Assembly: GCA_014529385.2 (NCBI GenBank) | Contig: CM043965.1 | Span: 66,771,690-66,835,689, forward strand | Length of the DNA stretch: 64,000 nt | Direction of reading: 5' to 3' | Source: Adiantum capillus-veneris | Lineage: Eukaryota; Streptophyta; Polypodiopsida; Polypodiales; Pteridaceae | Part shown: positions 42,275 to 54,047 of the stretch, one piece after another | Numbering within the stretch: the stretch's first letter is position 1 | Layout of the letters: each line of letters begins with the position of its first letter | Notes under the pieces: generated by a model | Database searches by the model: none | Seen by the model: the letters and a program-made list of their open reading frames with translations, nothing else | Told to the model about the DNA's origin: nothing | Made by a program: the position numbers and the translations under genes

Positions 42275-43119
42275 GAGGGGCCCCCATGCTAGTTCCCTTT
42301 GGCTATGCCCGGGCCCTTGGCCTCACACCTAAACTGTCGAGCCCCATAGGCTCTTAGAGCTTATGAGTGGATACTCCTATTGCCTCTAGTGTCTGTAATG
42401 CCTATATGGTAGAAACAAAAATAGAGAAATTATACGAAGATTATAGGACACAAAGAGAGAATGTGAGAGGGGTCTTCAATACCCAATGGTTAGTGGATCG
42501 CCTTGATGGACATCTATAGCATAGCTATCTACACTAACATATATAATATTTCAATACTATGGGGCACGGAGACGCATTGGGTTGTCAATCAAAATGGAGT
42601 GAACCTAAGTAGAAGGATGCACAAGAGCAACCATGAATCAACAATTAGTTTTGTCAGGCATACAGTCACATCAACTAACCACTCAGCTAAACAAGCTCAA
42701 AATGCTACGGAACTCTAGGAGACTATAGGCAAGGACTATTAGAACAAATTTGAAGAGGTACACAAATTGCAATCCATCATTTTGTAGGGCACCAAAACAG
42801 ACACAAAAATATTCTAACAGCATCCCTAGGCCTAAGAATAGCCTCCCGGTCAAAAAATTAGTATTTAAACTCGAACATATCATTAAAACATCAGTTTAAG
42901 GCTCACACAACATAAATGCAAACCTTCACCAAACTGAACATGAATACACTCAAAAGATAGATACGATGAGAGAAACACAATGCACTTAACAAATCTTAAT
43001 TTGGATTACCAGATTGCAAGAAATGTTGATTACAAAGTAGCTCTTCTAGCTTCATTCCTTCACCGTACAAAGATTTCTTTCCTATCTTGTTAATAATTGA
43101 CTTCTTCTAAAAGATGATC

Positions 43120-43572
43120 TCTAGGCTTAGTCCTTGTTGTTAAATTGGTGGATGACACATGTATAGTTCATGATGTCAGTTTTGGTGATGTGATTGTTGC
43201 ATCTGGCATTTTATGTTGTGGGCTATATAAGGTCACTTTGTATGGCAAGTGTGGATAGAATTTTGCAAATGCAGTTGGGTATTCAAAGGCTATTTCACAT
43301 ACCAAAACCTTTGGCATGCATGTTTTGGACATTTAAATTTTGCTAGTTTTCTACATGTGTAGAAATCTAATATGGATGCCTCTTTGCCACATCTTCAAGC
43401 ACATTTTAAGCATGTTTGTGAAGGTTGCATTTTGGGTAAGATGCAACATTCAAAGTTTTTAAAGGATGGTTCAGTAAGGGCTACATGCATGTTGCAACTT
43501 GTGCATAGTGATGTTTGTGGGCCAATACGCATCCTTAGGTAATCATTTGTACTTTGTGACTTTCATTGATGA
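43120..43572 (+). pseudogene. Copia fragment, left part (protease end to integrase)
   Basis: Translation with frame changes gives VVKLVDDTCIVHDVSFGD, LYKVTLYGKCG, NFANAVG, FKHVCEGC-like, HSDVCGP-like, and YFVTFIDD. These match the intact copia polyprotein from the end of the protease to the integrase core. Many stops. It is cut by the GypB insertion inside the integrase motif FIDDYS, and continues at 52095. Confidence 0.85.
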
Positions 43573-45013
43573 TGTAATGGGTATGGCCTATGAACTTTGA
43601 GAGTAGCGGAATTAGGAAATTAGAAAAAGCTCTTTTGTGAGATTACTTTGTGAGCATAGCGGGTGAACTCAATTGATGGTAGCAACATAAACATGGTTCT
43701 TAGTTAACTTGGCATGAACAATACTTTTGCAAGAGACAGAGTTCAAAAAACATGAAAACAATTGAGGACCGGATTTATGTGGAGCCGGTCCCCCCTCCAA
43801 TAGGCATTTGTATTATAGTTTCTCCCATCAAGAGAGACTTGGTACAATACAATCTTTGTGTTCCTTGTGACCTAGGTGATGCAATGAAGATGGAAAGCTT
43901 TATGCATCATGAGCAAAACATAAACTTCATAAAAAGCATTAACTATCCCAAGCCTCAGTCCCAAGGCCTCAAACACCTTCGAAGGTGGAGAGAGCTAGCG
44001 GGAAATGAGGGTAGGAAAGAGGAAGAAGAAACATTCCATAGGAGAAAGAAATAGTTTCTCACTTATCATGACTCTTCTTGCTAGCATATATAATAGCATA
44101 TTAATGAAGATGGAGAACATGACAAGCTTAAGAATTGAAGCATGGCTCTTGGTTGGATTCGTATTCCATAGCCAAGAGTGTTGGTGTAGGCTCTCACTTC
44201 TCAATAAGCTTAGAGAAGGAGGTGGAGTTTCTCTACTTTCACCAAGTGAGAATCCTTGAAAAAATGAGTGTGTGAGAGGTGTATACCCCCCAAGCATACC
44301 CCTTGCTTGCTTTGGGAGAGCCCTCCTTTTTGCTCAAGCTTGAAGCTCATTGGACCCCTCTCACCCTACCCAATCATATGCACCATGCATTTCAAGCACA
44401 TGGGTAGTCTTTGGACAAGTATCCTCCTTACCCCTTTGAGAGAGAGAGCTTGAAAATATCTAGATATTTGTTGAATGGAACTAGAAGCTCATTCGACCCC
44501 TCTTTAGCCCAGCCAATAGGATTCAAGCACACCATGTGGCTAAGCATAGGGAGAGTCTGACATGTGTCCATGTGTACCTTGAGAAAGGGGGTGCCCTTTG
44601 GGTGAGTGGGAGGTTAAGTCAAAGATTCCCCTAACTTTGAGGCTTTCTCCCTCCTTTGTAGGGTTTCTTTTTTTACTCAAGCTTCTCAAGCACCTTCCTC
44701 ATCAAGCATGACAAGCACCTTAGTCATCAAGCACGACAAGCACCTCAAGCACCGGGCTCAATGGACTTTTAACACTAACCATTGGAGGTCTTTAATGAAG
44801 CTAACCCTAAGGTCTTTTAAGCTCCATTAGCTAGACTTTCTCTTTGATAGACGATCTCTCATTTGGACCTCTTTATCATTGGCCCAGTGTTGAGATAGAC
44901 TGGTAAGCACATGTCTACATTCTAACCCTTGTTCCTATTTATTATCCCACATTAAATGATCAATTTAATATGCAAAAATCATTTGGGTTGGTTAGATATT
45001 AGATTTTATGACA
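43573..45013 (-). repeat. GypB left (3') LTR
   Basis: It is 1441 bp, TGTAATGGGT...TATGACA in plus order. The purine tract AAGAGAGAC (minus strand) follows at about 45018-45026. The right LTR is 43 bp longer, with several indels, so the insertion is not recent. Confidence 0.92.
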
Positions 45014-45369
45014 TTACGTCTCTCTTGAAATCATAGTCGTCCTCAACTATGAGGTAGAAGAGATAAAGCCTTAGTCATTAGTCAAATTTTTTTAGCGGGT
45101 AGAGGATCCCTTTTTACCCTATGACATCATTCCAAGATGGATGACTAATTCATTTGGTGCTTAGGAGACATAGTTGCCACAAGCATGTCTACTCTTTATT
45201 CCATTTTATTCTCCCAAATAGAGTGACAAATTCTACTTGGTGTTTGAGAGACCTCGTCATCACAAACATGATTCTAAGTATGCATACTACTTGAATTTGT
45301 GCACAGTAAAAGGAAAATTAGTCTTATAAGACAAAAACATTGATCATTTAAAAGAAACATGTACATTTG

Positions 45370-46974
45370 CTTACTCTAATGTAGCGTTGTAAGCATTGAC
45401 AAGGTTTAGACTATCCTTAAACTGTATTCCTTGCATCCATCTAGCATCTTCACAAGGATAATTTTTGAACTTTATAAGATACCGTCATATAATCTTACAA
45501 TGTCGTAGTACCTTGTCTTCATGCTGCCAAAGGATAGCTTCGGGTTGTAGCACCTCTTCTTGGTCTTCGATTTCGCGACTTCAGTAATTGGTTCACTTGG
45601 TGGCTCTCCTTTGTAGGGCTTAAGTACACTCACATGAAAATCATTGTGTATGAGCCAATGGTTGGGCAACTTGAGTTGACAAGCCATCTCATTGACTGGC
45701 TCCAAAATTTGAAAAGGACAATAGTATCTTTTTGTTAGTTTAGCATAATACTTTTGATGCCCCTTAGGATTTTTCCCGTCGTTTGCCTCAATCCGAGCCT
45801 TGGGAAACTTAAGTAAGACCCAATCATTTTTTTTGAACGTTAAGGCCCTTTTGTGCTTGTCAGCATCAAATTTTGCCTATGTTGAGTGATGGGCATAGCC
45901 TACTTAATCTTTTCAAAAGATTCTTGCACGTCACGACTATACTCATCAGCAGCAAAGAGCTTCCCATGTATTTTAAGCAGCAAGGGACTTTTAGGCCTTC
46001 CCTCTATGATTTCAAAAGGTGATTTTCCCGTGGAAGTATGGATAGTATTATTGTACGCATACTCTACAAGAGGTAAGTACTTTTCCCATTGTGAGCATTG
46101 ATCTACTAGATACCTAAAGAATTGTAAGATTGGCTATCTCACTTTGGCCATCCGTTTGTGGGTGATAGTCTGAAGGGAAATTCAATCTTGTTCGTAGATT
46201 TTCAAAGAGACCTTTCCAAAAATTAATGGTCATTCTAGGATCTTTGTCTGACACGATGGATGTCCGCAATCCATGGTGTTTGAAAATTTGTGATATGAAG
46301 AGAGTTGCCATTTGGTGTGCCTTAATAGTATTTTTGACAGGAATGAAGTGTACTTGCTTGCTACACCTGTAGACTAATGTCCATATTCTTGTATTCCCAT
46401 GGATAGACTTGGGTAATCCAAAGATAAAATCCATGAATATACTCTCCCATGGCAAATTAGGGATTGGCAATGGCTCGAGTAATCCAAGTTGCTTCCCTCT
46501 ATCATACTTAGTCTTTTGGCATACCACACATTTTGAAACATACTCTTGTATGTCCATTTTCATGGTAAGCCAATAGAAGTACGTCTCTACTCCTCAAAGA
46601 GTAGGTTGAATGCCTCTATGCCCCGCATAGGGAGGAGCATAGGATTCATACATGACTTTCTCAAGAAGGGAGTGGGCAACACATAGCCTATTGCCATGGA
46701 GAAGATAGCCATCTTGCAAGGTAAATGGTTCCTCTTTCTTCCCCAAAGCAAGGGCTGACATTATGTCTTTAAAGTTAGGGTCAATAGCATACTCATCTAT
46801 CATAGAAGATAGATCATTGTGAGTTGCTATAGACACCGCATTAACTTTTGGTTGTCGTGAGAGTGCATCGGCCACTTGATTGTGCTTACCCGCAATGTGA
46901 GTAATATGAAAATTAAATTTCGAAAGAGAATTTATCCTCCTCATTTTTTTGTCGGAAAGCTTTTTTTGCATCAT
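45370..46974 (-). pseudogene. GypB RNase H end, integrase and chromodomain
   Basis: 46594-46974: end of RNase H and linker (HITHIAGKHNQVADALSR, GYLLHGNRL, GHRGIQPTL with the integrase zinc-site His). 46114-46563: integrase with CVVCQKTKY (zinc-site cysteines), MDFIFGLP, VSDKDPRM and FPSDYHPQTDGQSE; the D-D-E core is readable. 45472-45705: C-terminal integrase with NDFHVSVLKPYKGEPP. A frameshift then leads to RYLIKFKNYPCEDARWMQ (about 45410-45470), a chromodomain-like segment that places the element among chromoviruses. It ends near 45370. Stops and frameshifts separate the pieces. Confidence 0.9.
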
Positions 46975-46999
46975 GAAGTACTTGAGACTTTGATGGTCA

Positions 47000-48190
47000 G
47001 TTCACAAAATACATGGAGTCCCCAATAGACAGTGCTTCCATGTGTCTAGGGCATGTAGAACAGCTAAAATATCTTTCTCATAAATGCCCAAGGCCCCTTC
47101 ATCTGTATTGAGCCTTTAGCTCTCATATGCTATGGCATGCCCTTCTTGAAGCAAGACTGCTCCAAGGCAATCACCACAAGCATCACATTGGACCTCAAAT
47201 GGCTTTGAGAGACCCAGAAGCATTAGGAGTGGTTGGAAGGTAAGCTTCTCTTTGAGCTTTTCAAGAGCATTTTTCTTCTCAGCAGTCCATCAATACTTAA
47301 CGATCTTCTTTGTTAAGTCATGTAATGGTCCTGCTATTTGAGAGAATTTTGCTATGAAACATCTATTGCACACATACCAATAAACATTCTTAGCTCATGT
47401 AGATTCCTTGGATTAGGCCATGCTTTTATTACCTCCAACTTTGATGGATCCATATGGATACCATCTTGAGAGATAATGTGACCTAAGTATTGAATCTCTT
47501 GAAGGAAAATTCACTTTCCTTTTAACTGAGAAAAAGCTTGTTCTCCCTCAATGCTTGAAAATTCACTTGAAGATGTTGCTTGTGTTCCTTGAAAAAGAAC
47601 TTGGAGTAGATGATAATATAATCAAAGAACACTCCAGTGAATTTGCGATAGGGTCCAAAGATTTTCTCCATTTAATGATTGAACGTGGTTGGTGCATTAG
47701 TCAAACCAAAAGGAATGACTAGATATTTATAAAGACCAAACGTAGGGTCTAAAGATTTTCTCCATTAAATGATTGGACGTGGTTGGTGCATTAGTCAAGC
47801 CAAAAGGCATGACTAGATATTTATAAAGACCAAACGTTGTACGAAGTGCGGACTTTAGGATATCTTCATCCACTATCCTTATTTGATGATAGCCACTTTT
47901 AAGGTCAATCCTATTGAAGTAGGTAGAGCCTTGTAGCTTATCAAACAGATCTTCTACCCGAGGCACGGGAAATCTGTTTTTGATAGTGATATGGTTTAGT
48001 GCTCGCTAGTCCACACACATACGATATGTACCATCTTTCTTTTGCACTAAAAGGACTGGAGAACAAAAGGGAGAGGAGCTAGGGCTCACCATCCCATTGT
48101 CAACCAATTCTTGCACTTGTCTCTCATGATCTCCTCTTGTTGAGCTTGGGAAACTCGATAAGGAGGCTTGTTAGGCGGTGAGCTTCCTGG
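47000..48190 (-). pseudogene. GypB RT and RNase H
   Basis: Readable motifs in minus order: PPYRVSQAQ (about 48150), VDYRALN-like (about 48000, stop nearby), [15 protein letters not shown] (about 47900), [19 protein letters not shown] (about 47800), a decayed catalytic box, and RNase H with VQCDACGDCLGAVLLQEGHA (about 47190). A 94-bp tandem duplication covers the motif before the catalytic box. Frameshifts and stops are frequent. Confidence 0.85.
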
Positions 48191-48311
48191 TAGGAGCTCA
48201 GTTCGATGGTCATCATCCCCTCGTTTTAGAGGTAAGTCCATAGGGATATCATCAATGAACACATCTTGGAATCCTTTTAGAAAATTTGATAAGTCTTACT
48301 CTTCTTGATTC

Positions 48312-50224
48312 CTACCATTTACATTTGATGAAAACATTAGGACCTTTTAGGGACTCTTTGACAAAAATCATGTACGCAAAAATTGAGCTCTTCATTGATT
48401 TATCAAGAGCAAGAGGATTTACAAGTGGTATAGTATGACTAGATTGACTAGCATCTATATACATATTCTTTCCCCTGTAGGTGAAGTAGATTCTCCTTTC
48501 AGGGAACTTCATGTTGGCAGCCATTCGGTTGAACCATGGTGTCCCTAGGATAGCATCCTCATGTTGGTGAGGAGAGATAAAGAATTTTTCTTTGTTGACA
48601 TAGCTTTGGACATGAAGCCTCAACTTCCCAATCAAGGGAGTAACAGAGGCTTGTTGCCCCTTGAAATCAATGTTGGTCATTACAGCATCTCCCATCTCAA
48701 AAGCTTGAATGCCCAACTTGGTGGCCAACTCAGTTGATATGAAGTTGTGAGTAGAGCCAGGTTCAAACAAGATGAAGGCATCATGCTCCCTTACCTTTCC
48801 CCAAGCATAGGAGAGAGGTGAACCTTTGCAATGAGCATCCTCTTTTGGAGCTTTGATGGTGGAAGCTCTAGGAGTCTCATTGCGAGTATTTCTCTTGGGA
48901 CACGAATGATAGCCATGTCCTTTCTTCCCACAATTAACATATTTGTGGTCCTTGCAAAAAGCTTCAAGATCTTCAGGTGAGAGTTTGTTTTTCCCTTTGT
49001 AAACTCCCTTCTCCTTGGGCCGATTGTTGTTGTTAAAATGGCCTTGGGAAGAATTTTGGCCATTGGTTTTCCCCTTGGCATGACTTTTGTCTATATTTTC
49101 CATGGGCTTGACATTCCATCCAGCCCCTTGTTGGAAACTGATGCGCAAAGCGACCATAGTGTGGTGGATTACTTCGATGATATAACTAGGCCGTTGAGAG
49201 TTGACATACTCGGCCATCTCTTCAGATAATCCTACCTAAAACTGCTACTTTTGCTCGGCAAAGTCTATCTTTAGGAAGACAATAGCCTTGAGATGTAAGT
49301 CCCAAAACTTGTCTCCGTATTTGTGGATAGATTCATGAGAGAGAAACTTCAAATTGTGCCATTCGGTGAGCACTTTTTTCTTTGCATCGCTTGCAAGGAA
49401 TTACTTCATGATGGAAACTCGTAGAGTTTTCCATGTCTTTGGGGATTCACCATTTCCATGAAGGCTAGCCCACCATTGACGAGCCGATTTTTGGAAGTGC
49501 ATATCTACATGGCGTAGCTTGGAGGACTCCGTGAAGCCCTCGTCTCCAAAGGCCGCATCAAATTGCTAGATAAAGGCCAATACTTTGTCGGTAGCACTGA
49601 AGGTGCCATCATAGGTGAGAAAAGAGATACTCTTTCCTCCCTCTTTGAACTTCTTGAGCTTTTGTGACCTTTGCCATGCGGGGTAAGATTTGCGATGTCC
49701 TCCCGTCTTGTATTCTCTAGGAGAATAGCCATAGCTTTTGTCGGAAGAGGAGGAAGGTGAAGGAAGGAGAAGAGGGTGACCTCTTTATTTTCCTTTTCTT
49801 CCTTTGTTTCCTCTCTTCCCTTTCGGAGTGACGAGGACAAGGACTATGGGTTGACCATTCCTCTTGGGAGGAGTTGGCAATCGTTTAGTCCTCCGTCTTC
49901 GTGGAGCCACATCTTCAAAGAAACTTAGGGATTTATTACTTTCTCTTTCTTGGGATAGCTCCTCTCATATGGGAGAGAGTCTTCTTTTGGGGGTCTCATA
50001 AAGAGGCCTCCTAAGCTCTCTCTCCTCTTGGAGAGGAAAGGAAATCCCATAAGCACAAAGTTGTTGAGTAACTTTGGCCTGCAAAGCGGGGTTGCCCATA
50101 GCTTGTTGTTGCAACCTACGTAATAAGATAATTAACAAACATGGGGGCATCATCCATTAGCACTTTCATGTGCAAAATCAAAGTTATCAATGTTCATTCT
50201 ACTCTCTTGGTTATTGTCAGCCAT
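48312..50224 (-). pseudogene. GypB gag and protease
   Basis: The gag start ATG at 50224 (MADNNQESR) is intact. The Arg/Ser/Pro-rich N-terminus follows, then frameshifts, then a 301-codon open stretch (48312-49217) carrying the end of gag, a knuckle and the protease. The knuckle reads YVNCGKKGHGYHSC and lacks its first cysteine. The protease active site reads FEPGSTHNFI, with glutamate replacing the catalytic aspartate. The C-terminal part EDAILGTPWFNRM is typical. The protease is therefore probably dead even where the frame is open. Confidence 0.88.
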
Positions 50225-50597
50225 GTTAACAAAATTTGCGTGTTTACTTAGTGTATTCTTTGGCAATTCAAAACCTTAGATGCTTCTCCTCTGAGCCTTT
50301 GAAAATCAGTACTTAAGCATCTACACCTACGGCTTGAATTGGCTAATTACAGAGAGTAGTGGAGTGGGTCTAACATAGAAGAGTTGCCGCGAGGGATAAC
50401 TCCTTTCGGACTTCTTATGGCTCAATAATGGTAAAGCCAGACCAAAGCTCCTGAGGTGTGCACCATATCCCACATAGTGGGCTCAACAAAACCGATAATA
50501 GATCCTAGTCCCACTTACCCTAATATAATTGACAAAATCAACCATTAATAGGATACTTAAGGACCTCTCTTCTTAAGCAAGAAAAAAGAAACACAAT

Positions 50598-50609
50598 GCT
50601 CTGCAACCA
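50598..50609 (-). promoter_or_regulatory. GypB primer-binding site, decayed
   Basis: The minus strand reads TGGTTGCAGAGC, the tRNA-iMet site with two substitutions, next to the LTR edge at 50611. Confidence 0.8.
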
Positions 50610-50610
50610 A

Positions 50611-52094
50611 TGTAATGGGTATGGCCTATGAACTTTGAGAGTAGCGGAATTAGGAAATTAGAAAACGTAGTTTTGTGAAGTTACTTTGTGAGCATAGTGG
50701 GTGAACTTAATTGATGGTAGCAACATAAACATGGTTCTTAGTTAACTTGGCATGAACAATACTTTTGCAAGAGAGAGAGCTTAGAGAACATGACAATAGT
50801 TTAGGACCTGATTTATGTGGAGTCGGTCCCCCCTCCAATAGGCATTTGTATTATAGTTTCTCTCATCAAGAGAGACTTGGTACAATAAAATCTTTGTGTT
50901 CCTTATGACCTAGGTGATGCAATGAAGATGGAAAGCTTCATGCATCACGAGCAAAACATAAACTTTGTAGAAAGCATTAACTATCCCAAGCCTCAGTCCC
51001 AAGGCCTCAAACACCTTTGAAGGTGGAGAGAGATAGCGGGGAATGAGAGTAGAGAAGAGGAAGAAGAAACATTCCATAGGAGAAAGAAATAGTTCCTCAC
51101 TTATCATCACTCATCTTGCTAGCATACATAATAGCATATTAATGAAGATGGAGAAGATGACAAGCTTAAGCATTGAAGCATGGCTCTTGGTTGGATTTGC
51201 ATTCCATAGCCAAGAGTGTTGGTTTAGGCTCTCACTTCTCAATAAGCTTGAGAAGGAGTTGGAGTTCCTCTACTTTCACCAAGTGAGAATACTTGAAACA
51301 ATGAGTGTGTGAGAGGTGTATACCCCCCAAGCATACCCCTTGCTTGCTTTGGGTGAGCCCTCCTTTTTGCTCAAGCCTGAAGCTCATTGGACCACCCGTC
51401 TCCCCTAGCCAATCACATGCACCATGCATTTTAAGCACATGAGTAGTCTTTGGGCAAGTGTCCTCCTTACCCCTTTGAGAGAGACAGCTTGAAAATATCT
51501 AGATATTTGTTGAATGGAACTAGAAGCTCATTCGACCCCTCTTTAGCCCAGCCAATAGAATTCAAGCACGCCATGTGGCTAAGCATAGGGAGAGTCTGAC
51601 ATGTGTCCATGTGTCCCTTGAGAAAGGGGGTGCCCTTTGGGTGAGTGGGAGGTTAAGTCAAAGATTCCCCTAACTTTGGGGATTTCCCCCTCCTTTGTAG
51701 GGTTTATTTTTTACTCAAGCACCTTACCCCCCATGCATGGGAAGCTTCTCAAGAACCTTCCTCATCAAGCATGACAAGCACCTCAAACACCTTAGTCATC
51801 AAGTACGACAAGCACCTCAAGCTTAGGTCGAGTTCCCACCTCAAGCTCAGCCCTAGATTGCCTAAGGTCAAAGGACTTTTAACACTAACCATTGGAGGTC
51901 TTTAATGAAGCTAACCCTAAGGTCTTTTAAGCTCCATTAGCTACCCTTGCTCTTTGACATACCATCTCTCATTTGGACCCCTTTACCATTGGCCCCGTGT
52001 TGAGATAGATCTGTAGCACATGTCTATATTCTAACCCTTTTTCTTGTTTATTATCCCACATTAAATGATAAATTTAATATTAGATTTTATGACA
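50611..52094 (-). repeat. GypB right (5') LTR
   Basis: It is 1484 bp, with the same termini as the left LTR. Main differences are small indels and one longer insertion near 51715-51760. Confidence 0.92.
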
Positions 52095-53135
52095 TATGAT
52101 TACTCTAAGCATGCATGTGTGTATTCGCTTAAAGCTAAGTCTGTAATGTTCTTATGCTTTGACCAATTTTTGGCTATGGCTGAAAGGTTTCTAAATGTAC
52201 TATGGGAACCCTCGCTTTAGATCGAGCAGTGGAGTATATGTCTCATGAATTTAATGCATTTCTGGCTAGTCGTGGGATAAACACCAATCCACAGTCATAC
52301 ACACCTCAACAAAAAAATGTTATTGAGAGAAAAAACATGTCACTTATGAAGATGGCATGATGTATGGTCAAGAGTCAAGCTTTAGCACATTTATTTTGGC
52401 TTGAGGCTGTCATGTGTGCCATGCATGTACTTAGCACACATCCTACCAAAGGCTTGTAGTTTATGAATCCTTATGATGCATGGCATGATAAGAAACCATC
52501 TATTGATCACATGCACATTTTGGGTTGTTTAGCTTATGCTTTCGTGCCACAAACACAACACAAAAAATTGGATGATAAGGTTGTCAAATGCAAATTTTTT
52601 TGTCATAGTCCTGAAAGCAAATACAAGTTATACCATCCACAAAAAAGACTTATCTTGTTTCCCAAGATGTTGTATTTGTGGAGGATTCTATTCAGCCCTA
52701 GTTATCAGAGTAATGTGAGCTCATAGGACATTTATAACACTTAGTTGTCTCTTTTTAGTGGTGGAAAATTGAATGTAAGTTCCAATAAGGCACATGTACA
52801 TCGTATGGGCGTTTCTACCTCTAATACTGATGTAGATGTACATGATGTGGAAAGGGTTGACAATGAGGAGGTTAGGGGTATGCCAAAATGGTTGGTGCAT
52901 ACTTTGCATGAGAGTAAATTGGATGCACCTGTGTCTAGTCGTATTTGTTGAGGTTCTTGCCATGCATCATATGCATCAGATTGTTATTCTTTGGCTATTT
53001 CTAATTTGTGTGATGATGAAGACCTCTTTCTTTTGATGAAGCATATAATTCAAAAATTAGATGGCTACCATGCAATCAAAATATGATAAAGTTATAGAGA
53101 ATGACACATGGGCTTTATGTGATTTTCCAAGTGGC
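52095..53135 (+). pseudogene. Copia fragment, right part (integrase to RT start)
   Basis: It continues the fragment at 43120-43572: DYSKHA, SLKAKSVMFLCFDQFLAMAE, YMSHEFNAF-like, NPYDAWHDKKPSIDHMHILGC (as separated motifs), LDDKVVKCKFF, MPKWLVHTL and YDKVIENDTWALCDFPSG. This corresponds to the integrase core, its C-terminal region and the first residues before RT. Similarity to the intact copia is strong, with stops and frame changes. It ends at about 53135, where RT should begin. Confidence 0.88.
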
Positions 53136-53932
53136 GTCCTCTTGCCACACTTCATGGGGAAAAGAGAGGTTGATCTTTCCTTGAACTTGGTTGCAGCAAA
53201 TATTGTAGTCTCCATGTACTTTGAAGAGTTGTCCTTGCATCTTCCATGTCTGGTCTTTTTTGTGATTTGAGACCTTCATGTATCTTTGCTTCAGCTTGAT
53301 TGTCTCCTCTTTGAAGACTATTGATTTTGCATGTTGAGAAACTCCATATCCATGCACATAGGTGGCTGATTTTCTGTGGAAATCAGCCTTTGTCTCTTCC
53401 TTCACAAGATTTTTGAAGTCTTCTTATTCTTGATCCTTCATGATGATGTATGGATCACCTTCTCCTCGATGCTTTCTCCAAAAGCATAGGTTCTTCCTTT
53501 GTGAGCTCCTTTGGCTCCTTCCAAGGCTAGCTTGTTTTCATATAGGTAGTATCTTTGGCTTCTCACACAAACAATGTGACAAAGGGAGATATTTACACTC
53601 ACTCAAACTCACTCAGCCTCTCTCTATCTAGGCACTACAACCTACTCTGATACCATGTTAATAAAAAACGTGGGCTCTGATATACCATGTTAAAGATATG
53701 AGCTCTGATACGATGTGAAAAACATGGAGGAAGTGTGTGTGGATCTTTGTGCCAAGATATATGAGAGAGGAAAACCAATATATAATCAAACGTATAAGAG
53801 AGGGAAATGGTATAATGAGAGGAATAACTTTATTCATAAGCAAACTACCTTGGATGCAAGGTTGGCACTCTCGGGTATTGAAACTGGTTCTACATACCAC
53901 CAAGCTTGATATTGTAATAACAGAATCTCAAT
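53136..53932 (-). other. Possible 5' end and LTR remnant of another copia
   Basis: Around 53645-53715 three near copies of CTCTGATACCATG occur; reversed, this is TGGTATCAGAG, the tRNA-iMet primer site. Sequence to the right includes CTTATGAATAAAG (minus strand), which resembles an LTR poly(A) region. A 96-codon minus-strand frame (53115-53405) is not recognisable. A minus-strand copia 5' end is the best guess, with low certainty. Confidence 0.35.
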
Positions 53933-54047
53933 AGTACCAAGGATAGAGAGCTAATGGTACCAAATAGATAATTTGGTCCTCGAGAAGTACCAAAGTTATG
54001 TACTCTGAGTACCAATGTTTGGTACTTTAAGTACCAAAGCAGGTACT
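53933..54047. repeat. Cluster of GTACCAA/TTGGTAC motifs
   Basis: Within 115 bp there are at least five GTACCA(A/T) copies plus one TTGGTAC and one AGGTAC, on both strands. Such clustering often marks LTR enhancer repeats, but the parent element is not identified. Confidence 0.7.

Larger units (their letters stand above)
40541..43119. other. Unassigned intergenic DNA
   Basis: No gene or element recognised beyond a 156-bp tandem repeat, a GA microsatellite and a TATA-like box. Open frames at 40541-41068 (+) have no recognisable domain. Sequence around 42240-42370 is GC-richer and could be part of an unrecognised LTR. Confidence 0.4.
43573..52094 (-). mobile_element. GypB: chromovirus gypsy element with both LTRs
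   Basis: The left LTR is 43573-45013, the internal region 45014-50610 and the right LTR 50611-52094. The target duplication is GATGA (43568-43572) against TATGA (52095-52099), one mismatch. It inserted in a copia fragment. All domains are recognisable: gag, knuckle, protease, RT, RNase H, integrase and chromodomain. All are damaged. It is of the same family as GypA but a different subfamily. Confidence 0.93.
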
